Shown here piece after piece: positions 1 through 8,486 of a DNA stretch of 64,000 nucleotides. This DNA is from Paenibacillus sp. UNC451MF (lineage in GTDB: Bacteria > Bacillota > Bacilli > Paenibacillales > NBRC-103111), in the NCBI RefSeq assembly GCF_000686845.1, contig NZ_JMLS01000004.1, positions 248,001 to 312,000 on the forward strand, given 5' to 3'. Every line of letters begins with the position of its first letter. Position 1 is the stretch's first letter. Both the position numbers and the translations under genes were made by a program. Under the pieces are notes generated by a model, which was given only the letters and a program-made list of their open reading frames with translations, did no database searches and had not been told where the DNA came from.

Positions 1-108
1 AGCCGTCTCCACATCAAAGCCTTCATTTTGCAAACCTAACTCCAAAAATTGCAATATATTAGGCTCGTCGTCCACGAGTAAAATTTTGATTCCTTTTAAC
101 TGATTCAT
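1..108 (-). CDS. Response regulator, N-terminal part only (OmpR-type likely)
   Basis: The first 36 codons of a receiver domain run off the window edge. The translation begins MNQLKGIKILLVDDEPN, with the acidic pair D13-D14 of the CheY fold placed after the first beta strand. A GGGGGGAT ribosome site precedes the ATG. The gene diverges from the glycosylation operon at 365, and direct repeats between them suit an OmpR/PhoB-class regulator, so it probably controls that operon and itself. The output domain and any partner kinase lie outside the window, so the OmpR assignment is inference from the repeats. Confidence 0.85.
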   Translation of the reverse strand, partial: MNQLKGIKILLVDDEPNILQFLELGLQNEGFDVETA

Positions 109-173
109 CCTATAATCCCCCCGAAATCCATTGTACACCATTTTATCCTAGATGCACTCTTATTATCCAACTT

Positions 174-216
174 TGAACTGAAACCGATCTGAACGAAAGC
201 TGAACGTACGCTGAAA
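174..216. promoter_or_regulatory. Four 11-bp-spaced CTGAA direct repeats, likely OmpR/PhoB-family operator
   Basis: TGAA begins at 179, 190, 201 and 212, each copy preceded by C, giving an exact 11-bp pitch; an extra TGAAC sits at 174. One-turn direct repeats are the usual footprint of OmpR/PhoB-family dimers bound in tandem. The site lies between the divergent response regulator and the GT39 gene. That this regulator binds here is inference. Confidence 0.55.
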
Positions 217-364
217 ATAAAATCCGTTCGAATATAGGGTTGTACGTAGTGTTACCTCTCAGCAAATATTCAGCGGGCACTCACCTACAGTTAAGGTTGC
301 AGGTACATAATGATGCCATGAAAGTCAACCAATAAAACTGCAATTATGGAGCGGGAGTGAATAC

Positions 365-2569
365 ATGATTATGAATCAACATCGAAGTCGAATCCCAAGA
401 GTGGACATCGCTCTTATCTTTATAGCTGTATTGTCCGCATTTCTGAATTTGTTCAATATTTGGAAAGAAAACTATGTCAATGCCTATTACACCTCAGCTG
501 TGCAGAGTATGCTGCAAAGCTTTCATAATTTTTTCTATGCTTCCTTCGACCCAGCTGGGTACGTTACGGTTGATAAACCGCCAGTCACCTTCTGGTTCCA
601 GACCATTAGCGCAGCAATATTCGGCCTGCACGGCTGGAGTGTAATCCTACCTCAGGCGTTAGCAGGAATCGGATCGGTATTATTTATTTACTTTTTAGTG
701 AAACCGTCGTTTGGAACAACTGCTGCACGAATAGGTGCCTTAGTAATGGCATGTACTCCTATTGCCACAGCGGTTGCCAGAACGAATAACGTCGATAGCT
801 TGCTCGTATTTACTCTGCTCGTAGCTGCTTGGATGTTGTTCAGAGCATTAAGACGTCAGCAAGCATGGTGGATATTGGGTGCCTTTGCCGTCATCGGTGT
901 CGGCTTTAACATGAAAATGATGCAAGCTTACATGGTCGTACCGGCCTTCGGTTTATTTTATCTGCTGGCCTTTAAAGCGAACTGGAAAAAAAAGTCAAGC
1001 CTATTAGCTGGAGCTGCCGCCGTCTTACTCCTAGTCTCCATGTCATGGCCTGTCATTGTCGATTCCATTCCTAAGGAAAATCGGCCTTACATCGGCAGCA
1101 GCCAAACCAATTCTGTTCTGGAGCTTGCTTTTGGCTACAATGGGATTCAACGATTGACAGGAAAAAATGGCGGAGGTGCCGGTAAAAGCGACGGAGCTCA
1201 AAATCGAAGCTTCTCTGAACGCCCACAAGGGCAGTTTGAAGGCGGAGCAGGAATGAATCAAGCCCAAGGACAAGGAGATGACAGCAGCCGCTCTGGGCTA
1301 TCACCAAGAGAGTCGGGAGGCTCATACGGCATTTCGCAATCATTCAACCCATCTGATACTGCTTACAGCTCTTCCCCGCCTCAAAGAATGTCTGAAGGAA
1401 TGACGCAGGATAAAACCGAGTTCGACGGTCAGATGCCTAACCAGGGAGACGGAGGAAACGGTCGGGTCAGCGGTGGCGGTCCGATGGACGGAGGAGGAGC
1501 TATGGGTGGCGGAGGCATGTTTGGAACAGGCAATCCAGGACCGCTCCGATTGTTTCAATCTGGACTATCGGGACAAATAAGCTGGCTCATTCCCTTTGCA
1601 GCATTCGGATGCGTTGGTCTGCTTGCAGGTATCCGCAGAAAAACAGGTCTGACCTCCCAACACAAAGAAACGTTTTTCTGGTTGGCATGGCTTATTCCAG
1701 GCATGATTTTTTTCAGTATCGCTGGATTTTTCCATCAATATTATCTTATTATGCTTGCCCCTCCTATCGCTGCCTTAATGGGCGCAGGTTGGGTAGCCCT
1801 ATGGAAATCGTATAAAGCAAGCGCAGGCTGGACTTCGTGGCTTCTGCCTATCGCAGTTCTTGCTACAACCGCCTTTGAAGTCGTTGTTTTGTATGAAAAC
1901 ATTACAACCATCCATGCCGCATGGCTCTATGGAGTCGGTGCAGCAGGATTAGCCGTAACGGTAGTCCTTGTACTGATCAGACAAAAAGAAAAGCCCTACA
2001 CTTATTACGCGGCACTGGCCAGCCTTTTCATTTTGTTGGCTGCTCCATTGTACTGGACGGCTACTCCAATTATATATGGTCAAAATAGCAAGCTTCCGCA
2101 AGCAGTACCTCAAGTTAGCGGTAGTGATCGCGGTGGAATGCAGTTAGGAGGTAACGATCAAGTGAATACCGCTCTGCTGTCTTATATAACCAGTCATAAC
2201 ACTGGCGAGACCTATTTATTCGGAACTACCAATGCGACAACAGCAGCACCTTATATTATTGAATCGGGCAAAGCTGTAATGGCGATGGGCGGCTATAGCG
2301 GCTCAGATCCTATCATGACGCTGGACAGATTGAAACAACTGGTCGCCGATAAACAAATCAAATATTTCTTATTCCCCTCGAGCGGTGGATTTGGCGGAGG
2401 GCCTGGAGGCCAAGGTGGCAGCTCGGAAGTGCAGCAGTGGATTAAGAGCAACAGCGAGATCGTTCCTCAATCTGAGTGGCAATCTACTACCGCGAGCAAT
2501 TCCGAGAATAATCGTTCATTCGACAGAAACAGCAATTTAACACTATATGAAATAAAGACATCAAATTAA
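365..2569 (+). CDS. ArnT/YkcB-like GT39-family membrane glycosyltransferase
   Basis: A polytopic membrane protein of 734 aa. The N-terminal half resembles polyprenyl-phosphate-sugar transferases of the ArnT/PMT superfamily: a first membrane segment at about residues 14-32, then an extracytoplasmic loop with D62-P63 and the D70-K-P-P motif expected at the active site. Such enzymes move a sugar from an undecaprenyl-phosphate carrier onto an envelope acceptor outside the membrane. Residues about 267-392 form a Gly/Ser/Gln-rich low-complexity insert, and a second Gly-rich patch lies near 673-690; both fall in predicted outside loops. It is followed by a GT2, a GtrA flippase and galU, which together make a three-component glycosylation system. 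ATG365 and ATG371 are both possible starts. The acceptor is unknown. Confidence 0.85.
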   Translation: MIMNQHRSRIPRVDIALIFIAVLSAFLNLFNIWKENYVNAYYTSAVQSMLQSFHNFFYASFDPAGYVTVDKPPVTFWFQTISAAIFGLHGWSVILPQALAGIGSVLFIYFLVKPSFGTTAARIGALVMACTPIATAVARTNNVDSLLVFTLLVAAWMLFRALRRQQAWWILGAFAVIGVGFNMKMMQAYMVVPAFGLFYLLAFKANWKKKSSLLAGAAAVLLLVSMSWPVIVDSIPKENRPYIGSSQTNSVLELAFGYNGIQRLTGKNGGGAGKSDGAQNRSFSERPQGQFEGGAGMNQAQGQGDDSSRSGLSPRESGGSYGISQSFNPSDTAYSSSPPQRMSEGMTQDKTEFDGQMPNQGDGGNGRVSGGGPMDGGGAMGGGGMFGTGNPGPLRLFQSGLSGQISWLIPFAAFGCVGLLAGIRRKTGLTSQHKETFFWLAWLIPGMIFFSIAGFFHQYYLIMLAPPIAALMGAGWVALWKSYKASAGWTSWLLPIAVLATTAFEVVVLYENITTIHAAWLYGVGAAGLAVTVVLVLIRQKEKPYTYYAALASLFILLAAPLYWTATPIIYGQNSKLPQAVPQVSGSDRGGMQLGGNDQVNTALLSYITSHNTGETYLFGTTNATTAAPYIIESGKAVMAMGGYSGSDPIMTLDRLKQLVADKQIKYFLFPSSGGFGGGPGGQGGSSEVQQWIKSNSEIVPQSEWQSTTASNSENNRSFDRNSNLTLYEIKTSN

Positions 2570-2606
2570 ATGGATATTAAGCCATTCAAAAGGAGGTAGA
2601 CGAGAA

Positions 2607-3590
2607 ATGGATACACCCATTCGTTATTCCATCGTCATCCCTGTCTATAATGAAGAAGCCGTCATCCATGAGACATACCGTCGGCTCAAAACCGTAATGA
2701 ACAAAACAGGCGAAACGTACGAGCTTCTGTTTGTAAATGATGGCAGCCGTGATAATACGTCCACGATTCTTATGGAATACAGTCAATTGGACAACACGGT
2801 TAAACTGATCGATTTCTCTAGAAACTTCGGTCATCAGATAGCCATTACAGCAGGAATGGACTATGCATTAGGAAATGCAGTCATTGTTATTGACGCCGAT
2901 CTTCAGGACCCACCGGAGCTTATTTTAGAATTGATCTCCAAATGGAAAGAAGGGTTCGACGTTGTTTATGCCAAACGGACTAAGCGTAAGGGAGAAACCT
3001 TTTTCAAAAAGCAGACGGCCCGTCTCTTCTATAGGCTCCTTAGTGCTTCAACCGACATTGCTATCCCTATCGACACTGGCGATTTTCGGCTGCTAGACCG
3101 TAGAGTTTGCGACGAGCTGAAGCGAATTCCTGAAAGCAACCGATTCGTCCGGGGGCTGGTCAGCTGGGTAGGCTTTCGGCAAACTGCGGTTGAGTATGAA
3201 CGGGATGAACGCCTTGCAGGGGAAACCCATTATCCGCTCAAAAAAATGCTAAAGCTTAGCTTGGACGGAATCACATCGTTTTCTTACAAGCCTTTGAAAT
3301 TAGCCAGTTATTTAGGTTTTATCCTATCTATTTCCGGATTCATTTATATGCTGTACGTCTTGTACGCCAAGCTTTTTACCGATGCTGCAATACCCGGTTG
3401 GACATCCATCACGATCATTCAGCTCTTCTTCAATGGGTTTATTCTCATTATGCTTGGGGTAGTTGGTGAATATATCGGACGTATCTATGATGAAACAAAG
3501 GGCCGCCCTTTATATATCGTCCGCAAAAGTTATGGAACTGAAAAGAAAAATGATGAGATGAACAAACCGGCTGGTGCACGTTATGAGTAA
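2607..3590 (+). CDS. GtrB/YkcC-like polyprenyl-phosphate glycosyltransferase (GT2)
   Basis: This 327-aa GT2 enzyme probably loads a sugar onto undecaprenyl phosphate at the cytoplasmic face. The GT-A fold opens with IPVYNEE, followed by the FVNDGS nucleotide-binding segment and the DxD metal motif D96-A-D98 in DADLQDPPE. Two C-terminal membrane segments at about 230-300 match the GtrB/DPM1-like architecture. The ribosome site AAAGGAGG is strong. It sits 37 nt after the GT39 gene and overlaps the gtrA start, indicating one transcript. It likely feeds the GT39 enzyme with a lipid-linked sugar, plausibly glucose given galU two genes downstream; the sugar identity is inference. Confidence 0.9.
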   Translation: MDTPIRYSIVIPVYNEEAVIHETYRRLKTVMNKTGETYELLFVNDGSRDNTSTILMEYSQLDNTVKLIDFSRNFGHQIAITAGMDYALGNAVIVIDADLQDPPELILELISKWKEGFDVVYAKRTKRKGETFFKKQTARLFYRLLSASTDIAIPIDTGDFRLLDRRVCDELKRIPESNRFVRGLVSWVGFRQTAVEYERDERLAGETHYPLKKMLKLSLDGITSFSYKPLKLASYLGFILSISGFIYMLYVLYAKLFTDAAIPGWTSITIIQLFFNGFILIMLGVVGEYIGRIYDETKGRPLYIVRKSYGTEKKNDEMNKPAGARYE

Positions 3591-3990
3591 GCCTTTGGTC
3601 CGCTTAGTCAAATTCAGTATTGTCGGTGTGATGAATTCCGGAATTGATATATTTATTTTTGCAATGCTTAGCTACTTCGGTACCCATTATCTAGTGGCCC
3701 AGTGCATTTCATTCTTCTGTGGTGTGCTGAACAGCTATGCCTTCAACCGTTCATGGACGTTTCAGCAGAAAGGCAGAGTCGACAAACGCGAATTCACCAA
3801 ATTTTTCATGCTCAACTTGGTCGTGCTGCTCTTTACTTCATGGGTACTGTCTCTTTTATATACGGGGGCAAGCTTACCGCTTTCGGTTAGTAAACTGGTG
3901 TCAGCAGCGTCTGGTGCATTCCTTAATTTTGCCGGCAGCCGCTTGTGGGTCTTTCGATTATCCAGTGAAAAAAAGGAGGGAACGTTATGA
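3583..3990 (+). CDS. GtrA-family membrane protein (lipid-linked sugar flippase)
   Basis: A 135-aa protein with four predicted membrane spans. The family signature appears as LVRLVKFSIVGVMNSGID near the N terminus and FNRSWTF after the second span. GtrA proteins are thought to flip undecaprenyl-phosphate-sugar from the cytoplasmic to the outer leaflet. It overlaps the end of the GT2 gene. An in-frame GTG at 3574 is an alternative start; I prefer ATG3583 because it leaves the shorter overlap and gives a normal GtrA N terminus. No clear ribosome site precedes either, so translational coupling to the GT2 gene is likely. Confidence 0.87.
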   Translation: MSKPLVRLVKFSIVGVMNSGIDIFIFAMLSYFGTHYLVAQCISFFCGVLNSYAFNRSWTFQQKGRVDKREFTKFFMLNLVVLLFTSWVLSLLYTGASLPLSVSKLVSAASGAFLNFAGSRLWVFRLSSEKKEGTL

Positions 3991-4910
3991 AAATTAGAAA
4001 AGCTGTTATTCCTGCCGCCGGTTTAGGCACCCGCTTTCTCCCAGCTACTAAAGCACAGCCCAAAGAGATGCTCCCCATTGTAGATAAACCGGCTATTCAA
4101 TATATTGTGGAGGAAGCGGTCCAATCCGGTATTGAAAGCATCATTATCGTGACTGGGCGCAATAAGAAATCAATCGAGGATCACTTCGATAAATCCTTCG
4201 AGCTGGAGCAAACCTTGCTTGAGAAAGGCAAGATGGACATGCTAGACGAAGTACAGCGCATTTCCGATATGGCCTCCATTCACTATATCCGGCAAAAAGA
4301 GCCTTTAGGTCTAGGTCATGCTATATTATGTGCGCAGCAATTTATAGGCGATGAGCCATTCGCCGTCCTCTTAGGCGATGATATTATGGTATCTGATACT
4401 CCTGCGCTGCAGCAGATGATTCATGTCTATGAGGCTTTCGATGCTCAAGTCATTGGCGTCCAGCATGTCGAAGCAGCTGAGGTCAATAAATACGGCATAA
4501 TCGCACCGGCTAGACAGCATCGTCAAGTGTATGAAGTCAAGGATTTAGTAGAGAAGCCTGATCCCGCAGTTGCTCCCTCTACTATCGCAATCATGGGAAG
4601 GTATGTTTTGAAACCGTCGATCTTCTCCCATCTCGAAAAGATTGACAGAGGAGCCGGGAACGAATTTCAGCTGACAGATGCGCTTCGAGAAGCATGCCGG
4701 CATGAGCAGCTTTTGGCCTTGGATTTGCTAGCAAATCGCTATGATATCGGGGATAAGTTAGGCTACATGAAAGCTATTGCTGAAATTGGCTTGCAGAGAG
4801 AAGAACTGCGCCCACAACTGCTCTCTTACCTTCAGCAGCTAGTGAAACTGGAGTCGCAAAAGGAAGGCTTGAAGCTGAGTTACCGTAATGGTTCGATTGA
4901 GGTTTATTGA
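3987..4910 (+). CDS. galU: UTP-glucose-1-phosphate uridylyltransferase
   Basis: This makes UDP-glucose from UTP and glucose-1-phosphate in the cytoplasm. The 307-aa length is normal for the bacterial GalU/GtaB family. The nucleotidyltransferase signature GLGTRFLPATKAQPKEML starts at residue 12, and the family segments VEEAV, PLGLGHA and LLGDDI follow in order. A strong AAGGAGGG ribosome site lies inside the 3' end of gtrA and the genes overlap by 4 nt, so it is the last gene of the glycosylation operon. It presumably supplies the activated sugar for the GT2 enzyme, and UDP-glucose for glycolipid or teichoic acid synthesis elsewhere. A large inverted repeat follows. Confidence 0.95.
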   Translation: MKIRKAVIPAAGLGTRFLPATKAQPKEMLPIVDKPAIQYIVEEAVQSGIESIIIVTGRNKKSIEDHFDKSFELEQTLLEKGKMDMLDEVQRISDMASIHYIRQKEPLGLGHAILCAQQFIGDEPFAVLLGDDIMVSDTPALQQMIHVYEAFDAQVIGVQHVEAAEVNKYGIIAPARQHRQVYEVKDLVEKPDPAVAPSTIAIMGRYVLKPSIFSHLEKIDRGAGNEFQLTDALREACRHEQLLALDLLANRYDIGDKLGYMKAIAEIGLQREELRPQLLSYLQQLVKLESQKEGLKLSYRNGSIEVY

Positions 4911-4958
4911 GGGTGGAAGCGAAGTATAACCTCCGCAATTTGATCCTGATGGAGCGTC

Positions 4959-5018
4959 TGCAGGGGGTTGCCTTCATTCTCCATATCTTGGATAAGTGAG
5001 CATGAAGGCAATCCTGCA
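4959..5018. repeat. Long inverted repeat between convergent galU and pupG
   Basis: The left arm (4959-4977) and right arm (5002-5017) pair over about 18 bp, centred on TTGCCTTCAT and ATGAAGGCAA, with a small bulge and a loop of about 24 nt. It sits exactly between two convergent genes. Neither side has a good U-tract, so it is a poor classical terminator but could stabilise both 3' ends. Confidence 0.6.
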
Positions 5019-5059
5019 CGCGCATTGCTGAAGTCTGATTTATTTAGAAGATTTACTTG

Positions 5060-5890
5060 CTAATCTAGCTTACCTACGATTCCAAGAATTAATTTAAGGA
5101 ACTTAGGTTTGACCCGCTCTGTCGTCTCCATAACCTCTTCATGAGATAAAGGTTGATCGAGAATCCCCGCAGCCATATTACTTATGCAGGAAAATCCCAG
5201 CACTTCGATGCCCGCATGACGAGCCACGATGACTTCTGCAACGGTAGACATACCTACAGCATCGGCTCCGAGGGTCCGCATCATACGAATTTCCGCCGGT
5301 GTCTCATAAGTAGGACCGAGCAAACCGATATATACGCCTTCCTGCAGCTTAATGCCTTGCTCTGCAGCAACCTCTTTGGCCGTTTGGCGTAAAGCTCGGT
5401 TGTAAGCTTCCGACATATCCTGGAAGCGCACTCCCAGCTCCTTCAAGTTAGGCCCGATAAGAGGATTGCGGAAGGTAAAGTTGATATGATCTTTAATCAG
5501 CATCAAATCGCCAACTTCATAGGACGTATTGATCCCGCCAGCCGCATTGGTTACAAGCAGTGTCTTAACGCCGAGTTCTTTCATAACACGCACAGGGAAG
5601 GAAACAACCTCCACACCGTACCCTTCATACATGTGAAACCGGCCCTTCATCAGCAGCACGTGTTTACCTTGAATCGTACCTAGAAGCAGTTCCCCAGCAT
5701 GACCTTCAACAGTGGACACTGGAAAATGCGGAATGTCTCCATAGGAAATAACCGTAGCGTTCTCAACCAAATCGGCAATAACGCCAAGGCCGGAGCCGAG
5801 AATAAGTCCGATTTGTGGAGCAGACGAATACTTGCTTTGTATGTAAGCTGCCGCCTCTTTAATCTTACTAATTAATGATTTATCTTCCAT
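5060..5890 (-). CDS. pupG: Purine nucleoside phosphorylase, trimeric class II
   Basis: Phosphorolysis of guanosine and inosine (and deoxy forms) to base plus (deoxy)ribose-1-phosphate. At 276 aa it has the class II length, with LILGSGLG near residue 28, the MKGRFHMYEGY phosphate/nucleoside segment, TNAAGGIN, GPTYETPAEIRM and the C-terminal GMSTVAEVIVARH and SNMAAG signatures. It lies 23 nt after deoB, so the two form a salvage operon: PupG makes pentose-1-phosphate and DeoB converts it to the 5-phosphate. The drm-pupG order after xerD is the same as in B. subtilis. Confidence 0.95.
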   Translation of the reverse strand: MEDKSLISKIKEAAAYIQSKYSSAPQIGLILGSGLGVIADLVENATVISYGDIPHFPVSTVEGHAGELLLGTIQGKHVLLMKGRFHMYEGYGVEVVSFPVRVMKELGVKTLLVTNAAGGINTSYEVGDLMLIKDHINFTFRNPLIGPNLKELGVRFQDMSEAYNRALRQTAKEVAAEQGIKLQEGVYIGLLGPTYETPAEIRMMRTLGADAVGMSTVAEVIVARHAGIEVLGFSCISNMAAGILDQPLSHEEVMETTERVKPKFLKLILGIVGKLD

Positions 5891-5913
5891 CGTTTTGACC
5901 CCTCTCCCTCATT

Positions 5914-7089
5914 TTAGGATAACTGCTGCAAAAAGCTGCTGCCGTTGCCAGTGGATTTAACGCCGAAATTATCGGCAATCGTTGCTCCTACATCGGCAAA
6001 AGTAGTTCTCACACCTAAAGAGCTTTGGTCATTCAGGCTTGGACTGTACACAAGTAATGGCACATATTCACGAGTATGGTCCGTTCCATGATGAATCGGG
6101 TCATTACCATGATCCGCCGTCAAGATGAGAAGATCATCCTGGCCGATGCACTGCTGCAGCTTAGGAAGCCATTCATCGAATTCCTCCAAAGCTTTGGCAT
6201 ATCCTTGCGGATCACGCCGGTGGCCGTACAAGGAATCGAAATCAACGAGATTCGTAAACAATAATCCTTTGAACGTCTTCTGCATATGCTCAATCGTAGC
6301 CTGGATCCCATCCAAATTACTTTTAGTCGAACGTGCTTCCGTAATCCCTTCACCGGAATATATATCATTGATTTTTCCGATTGCTATACAGTCGAGTCCC
6401 GCTTCCTTCAAGTGATTCATCACGGTTGGCTCCGGCGGGCTAACCGCATAATCATGTCGGTTCGGCGTCCTTTTGAATGTCCCCGGCTGCCCTACATAAG
6501 GACGCGCAATGACCCGCCCTACCGCATAAGGCTCATCCAAGGTAAGCTTCCGGGCGATTTCACAAGCGCGGTACAGCTCTTCAAGCGGGATAATGTCTTC
6601 ATGAGCAGCCAATTGAAACACGCTGTCCGCGGAAGTGTAAACAATCCAGGAGCCTGTTTTCATCTGCTCTTCACCAAGCTCGTCCAAAATCTCGGTTCCC
6701 GACGCTGGCTTATTGCCTAATACTTTACGTCCGGTCTCTTGTTCGAAGCGATCGATTAACTCCTTTGGAAAGCCCTCTGGAAATACGTTGAATGGGATGC
6801 TTACCTTTAGCCCCATAATCTCCCAATGGCCTGTCATCGTATCTTTACCGACGGATACTTCCGCCATTTTCCCATAGGAGGCAAGAGGTCTCTCTGCAGG
6901 CTCGATACCTTGTAATGGAGCTATATTGCCTAGACCGTACTGCTGTAAATGCGGCAGCGCAAAAGAGGGATTTCTCTCCGCGATATGTCCCAGCGTGTTG
7001 GATCCGGAATCGCCGAACGAAGGCGCATCCGGCAGCTCGCCGATTCCAACACTATCCAAAACAATTAAACATATACGTTGAAATTTCAT
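5914..7089 (-). CDS. deoB: Phosphopentomutase
   Basis: Interconverts (deoxy)ribose-1-phosphate and (deoxy)ribose-5-phosphate. It belongs to the alkaline-phosphatase superfamily and uses two Mn ions. The 391-aa length is typical. Visible signatures are [12 protein letters not shown] at the N terminus (first metal Asp), DTMTGHWE in the middle (catalytic Thr) and LTADHGNDP plus the following THTRE-like HTREYVP near the C terminus (metal ligands). The CTGGAGGT ribosome site is good. The gene has its own sigma-A-like promoter at 7125-7153, downstream of the xerD terminator, and is co-transcribed with pupG. Confidence 0.95.
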   Translation of the reverse strand: MKFQRICLIVLDSVGIGELPDAPSFGDSGSNTLGHIAERNPSFALPHLQQYGLGNIAPLQGIEPAERPLASYGKMAEVSVGKDTMTGHWEIMGLKVSIPFNVFPEGFPKELIDRFEQETGRKVLGNKPASGTEILDELGEEQMKTGSWIVYTSADSVFQLAAHEDIIPLEELYRACEIARKLTLDEPYAVGRVIARPYVGQPGTFKRTPNRHDYAVSPPEPTVMNHLKEAGLDCIAIGKINDIYSGEGITEARSTKSNLDGIQATIEHMQKTFKGLLFTNLVDFDSLYGHRRDPQGYAKALEEFDEWLPKLQQCIGQDDLLILTADHGNDPIHHGTDHTREYVPLLVYSPSLNDQSSLGVRTTFADVGATIADNFGVKSTGNGSSFLQQLS

Positions 7090-7124
7090 TCAGCACACCT
7101 CCAGTTCATCCTCAGTCTGATGCT

Positions 7125-7153
7125 ATTATCGCAAATCAAACGTCCGTTTGCAA
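7125..7153 (-). promoter_or_regulatory. Sigma-A-like promoter for deoB-pupG
   Basis: On the minus strand TTGCAA (7148-7153) and GATAAT (7125-7130) are separated by exactly 17 nt, placing transcription start about 30 nt before the deoB ATG. It lies just past the xerD terminator. Confidence 0.6.
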
Positions 7154-7182
7154 AAAAATAGCCTGCTTATATTCAAGCAAGC
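7153..7182 (-). terminator. Intrinsic terminator after xerD
   Basis: The minus strand reads GCTTGCTT, a 6-nt loop, AAGCAGGC (8 bp with one G-U), then TATTTTTTT. It starts 10 nt after the xerD stop and separates xerD from deoB. Confidence 0.75.
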
Positions 7183-7191
7183 ATCTGCGCA

Positions 7192-8106
7192 TCAAGACCT
7201 ATCTGCCGTCTCCTTCTTGGCTCTTGGATGGGCTTTATCATAGACTTCCTTCATTTTACCGCGGGCCACTTGAGTGTAAATTTGCGTTGTAGAAATATCG
7301 GCATGTCCCAACATTTCCTGAACCGAACGAAGATCCGCCCCGTTCTCCAACAGATGAGCGGCGAATGAATGTCGCAGCGTATGAGGCGTAATTTCCTTCA
7401 AAATCTGCGTCTCCGCGGCATATCTCTTAATAATTTTCCAGAAGCCTTGACGCGTCATCCTTGTACCAAGATGATTTACGAATAAAGCCTGCTCCGATTG
7501 AGCCTGCTTCAGCATTTTTGAACGCATCGTTGTAATGTATAAGCCTACGAACTCGGAAGCGATGGCCCCTAGCGGGATGATACGCTCTTTAGATGCTTTC
7601 CCGATACAACGCAGGAATCCCATCTCCAGGTTCACATTCTCCACATCAATTGAAATCAATTCTGTTACACGGATTCCCGTAGCGTATAGAATCTCCAGCA
7701 TTGCTTTGTCCCTCAAACCGTTAGGCACTGTGATTTGAGGTGCGTCTAGGAGGGACTCTACTTCACCGATAGTCAAAACCATCGGTATCCGTTTCTCCAG
7801 TTTCGGCATTTCCATATGTAAGGTCGGATCATGCTCCATCTTATGTTCTCGTACTAAAAAATGATAAAACGCTCTAATAGAGACCAAGCTTCGGGATTGC
7901 GTCGCAACCGCCCGTCCCCTTTTCTTCAATTGCTGCATATAATTCGATACTTGTATTTTTTTTGTATCGGCAAGCGAATTAATTTCCTGACTCTCTAAAA
8001 AATCGAGATACTGCATGATATCTCTCTCATAGGAGTCCAGCGTGTTCTTCGCCAATTGCCGCTCCACGGACAAATATTGAATAAACGAGTCCAGTTCCTT
8101 TTTCAT
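7192..8106 (-). CDS. xerD: Tyrosine recombinase XerD
   Basis: With XerC it resolves chromosome dimers at dif. The N-terminal SAM-like core-binding domain (SFIQYLSVERQLAKNTLDSY) precedes a catalytic domain carrying the expected residues: Arg in ATGIRVTEL, His and Arg in HTLRHSFAAHLL, His in LGHADI and the nucleophile Tyr in TTQIYTQV. I start at ATG8106, preceded by AAAGGGA 9 nt upstream; the open frame continues to 8175 but that extra stretch has no ribosome site and is not family-like. The resulting 304 aa fits XerD. Placement after yqzK and before deoB is the standard Bacillales order. Confidence 0.93.
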   Translation of the reverse strand: MKKELDSFIQYLSVERQLAKNTLDSYERDIMQYLDFLESQEINSLADTKKIQVSNYMQQLKKRGRAVATQSRSLVSIRAFYHFLVREHKMEHDPTLHMEMPKLEKRIPMVLTIGEVESLLDAPQITVPNGLRDKAMLEILYATGIRVTELISIDVENVNLEMGFLRCIGKASKERIIPLGAIASEFVGLYITTMRSKMLKQAQSEQALFVNHLGTRMTRQGFWKIIKRYAAETQILKEITPHTLRHSFAAHLLENGADLRSVQEMLGHADISTTQIYTQVARGKMKEVYDKAHPRAKKETADRS

Positions 8107-8208
8107 GCTGATTTCCCTTTCTATGTCAGTCCCCGCGATTGAACCTGTTGCCCAATCCGTTACTAAATTCAACACGGAAAAGGATAATCCTGCTTTTTAC
8201 CCAAATCG

Positions 8209-8439
8209 TTATTCTCCAATCCAATAAAAGAGCTTCAACCGTTCGCTCATCGGCCCTTGATCCGTCATAACATGATTCTGAAATACTTTGACCGCTTTGC
8301 CTGTTGGTTCCTTATATCTATGAGTAGGTTCAATCCATTGAGTGAGCGCCAACAGCATATGATAAAGAGCATAGGAGAATACCATAAACACCAGCAGAAA
8401 CTTGAAACGCCCCATCCATTTACGAAAAGAAAAGATCAT
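8209..8439 (-). CDS. yqzK: YqzK-like small membrane protein (DUF4227)
   Basis: A 76-aa protein with one N-terminal hydrophobic segment at about residues 12-34 and a charged C-terminal tail. It occupies the place of yqzK beside xerD in B. subtilis and resembles that family in length and layout (RFKFLLVF ... RLKLFYWIG). Function unknown. The GAGGGGAGG ribosome site is strong. Here ald and a signal peptidase separate it from fur, unlike the direct fur-yqzK contact in B. subtilis. Confidence 0.75.
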   Translation of the reverse strand: MIFSFRKWMGRFKFLLVFMVFSYALYHMLLALTQWIEPTHRYKEPTGKAVKVFQNHVMTDQGPMSERLKLFYWIGE

Positions 8440-8486
8440 AGCCTGTACCTCCCCTCTAAGGATAGACTATGATCTGCATCCATTAT

